DNA of 6,178 nucleotides. Source: Deltaproteobacteria bacterium (GTDB lineage Bacteria; Desulfobacterota; Desulfobulbia; Desulfobulbales; SURF-16). Numbering within the stretch: the stretch's first letter is position 1; each line of letters starts with the position of its first letter. Made by a program: the position numbers and the translations under genes. Below the pieces are notes generated by a model. The model did no database searches. It worked only from the letters and a program-made list of their open reading frames with translations, and was not told where the DNA came from. The stretch is from assembly GCA_029939635.1 (NCBI GenBank), contig JAOZSN010000163.1, forward strand, positions 1-6,178, given 5' to 3'. Shown here piece by piece: positions 5,777-6,178 of this stretch.

Positions 5777-6178
5777 CTAGCCCAAGGCAGCACTCACAGA
5801 TTTATCCATCTTTTTCTCTATGGTGGCAAAGATCTCATCACGGTCACGAATATTATCCTTACGCATGGCCTTGGTGGCCATGCCTAGACCGGTGCGAACC
5901 TTACGACTCTCCACCGCTGCCAAGGCCTTATTAATCCTGACCTTAATCTCTTCAGGATCAATACCTTCAATATGCCCTAACGGACCAAGCTCACGAACCT
6001 GGGCAGTGAACTCGGTAATGAGTTTAACAAAACGTGGTGCTTCAGCAGCAGAGGCCCATTGCAAATTGTAACGCCGTTCATCCACACCTATTTCACGTAA
6101 GACTTTTTTAACAAGAGCATCAACACCCATGGCATCATAATTACCTAACTGGTAATGACATTCGCCAAGTTGTCAGCC
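5777..6178 (-). CDS. mvhD: MvhD/FrhD-like hydrogenase/heterodisulfide reductase iron-sulfur subunit, probable selenoprotein, N-terminus outside window
   Basis: The visible 133 codons are the C-terminal part of a delta-type subunit. In the family this small [2Fe-2S] protein passes electrons between a hydrogenase or formate dehydrogenase and HdrA in flavin-based electron bifurcation in the cytoplasm. The frame runs from the window edge as G-U-QLGECHYQLGNYDAMGVD, where U is a TGA at 6175-6173. Relatives have Cys at that position of the GC-x5-CHY motif, so the TGA is read as selenocysteine. Further family features are the VLREIGVDERR segment, then LQWASAAEAPRFVKLITEF, then ELGPLG. The ATG at 6130 is only an internal Met, and starting there would delete the motif. 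After ELGPLG the protein runs on about 50 residues, longer than the methanogen protein as I recall it, so it may be a long form or the tail of an HdrA-MvhD fusion. The upstream part, expected to hold further Cys motifs, is outside the window. A strong terminator lies 26 bases after the stop. Confidence 0.88.
6131..6166 (-). promoter_or_regulatory. Candidate bacterial SECIS hairpin
   Basis: In the mRNA, AUUACC (6156-6151) pairs perfectly with GGUAAU (6145-6140) around the loop AGUUA (6150-6146). A lower stem, interrupted by mismatches and wobbles, is closed by GGC (6166-6164) with GCC (6133-6131). The loop starts 22 bases after the UGA and has G as its second base. This fits the usual bacterial SECIS rules for spacing and an early G in the apical loop. 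Such elements bind SelB to direct selenocysteine insertion. The pairing was found by eye without energy calculation. Confidence 0.65.
6173..6175 (-). other. In-frame TGA, predicted selenocysteine codon
   Basis: The minus strand reads GGC-TGA-CAA-CTT-GGC-GAA-TGT-CAT-TAC, that is G-U-Q-L-G-E-C-H-Y. The codon takes the place of the first Cys of the C-x5-C motif. A hairpin follows at SECIS distance. A plain stop is unlikely because the frame upstream of ATG 6130 still encodes family sequence. Confidence 0.82.

Noticed and set aside
5777..6130. A 117-residue protein starting at ATG 6130 as the complete gene
   Set aside because: Family sequence, including the CHY motif, continues in frame upstream of this Met, and no Shine-Dalgarno precedes it. 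It is an internal Met after a recoded TGA.
6147..6171. Alternative hairpin after the TGA (AACT-U-GG with CC-AGUU)
   Set aside because: It has a shorter broken stem and its small GUC loop lies only 13 bases from the UGA, closer than usual for bacterial SECIS. The 6131-6166 hairpin fits better.

Overview
The window looks like chromosomal DNA of a Gram-negative anaerobe, most likely a sulfate-reducing Desulfobacterota related to Desulfobulbales/Desulfotalea. This rests on gene content and protein flavour, not on a search. The main pointers are the Hdr/Mvh-type iron-sulfur subunit with an apparent selenocysteine at the right edge, and the pairing of a cNMP/CBS/DUF294 protein with a DnaQ-like exonuclease. 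No tRNA, rRNA, CRISPR array or transposase was seen.

Layout. Positions 1-2780 are all on the minus strand. Read in transcription order they give a Uma2-family (DUF820) nuclease-like gene (2780-2190), a 250-base AT-rich gap with a plausible promoter and a 15-base dyad, gmd for GDP-mannose 4,6-dehydratase (1939-854), a small DUF6922-like gene starting at TTG (830-549), and an AbiEii/AbiGii-type nucleotidyltransferase gene (561 to beyond the left edge). The last two overlap by 13 bases like a toxin-antitoxin or abortive-infection pair. The nucleotidyltransferase is split by a +1 frame change at a run of eight A/T. The left 850 bases look AT-richer than the rest, which fits an acquired cassette behind gmd.

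A 110-base divergent region (2781-2890) carries overlapping candidate promoters for the Uma2 gene and for the plus-strand pair. That pair is a 641-residue cNMP-binding/CBS/DUF294 protein (2891-4816) and a complete DEDDh 3'-5' exonuclease (4931-5656). The 114 bases between them are almost filled by a 100-base imperfect inverted repeat built of heptad units (CAGTTRT-like). A strong 13-bp hairpin terminator (5720-5750) closes the convergent region.

The right end (6178-5777, minus strand) is the C-terminal part of an MvhD/FrhD-like hydrogenase/heterodisulfide reductase delta subunit. Its frame continues upstream of the apparent ATG at 6130 through a TGA (6175-6173). That TGA sits exactly where the family has the first Cys of its C-x5-C motif, and a SECIS-like hairpin follows it. 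The gene is therefore best read as encoding a selenoprotein. This is the most notable item in the window, followed by the frameshifted AbiEii gene and the heptad inverted repeat.
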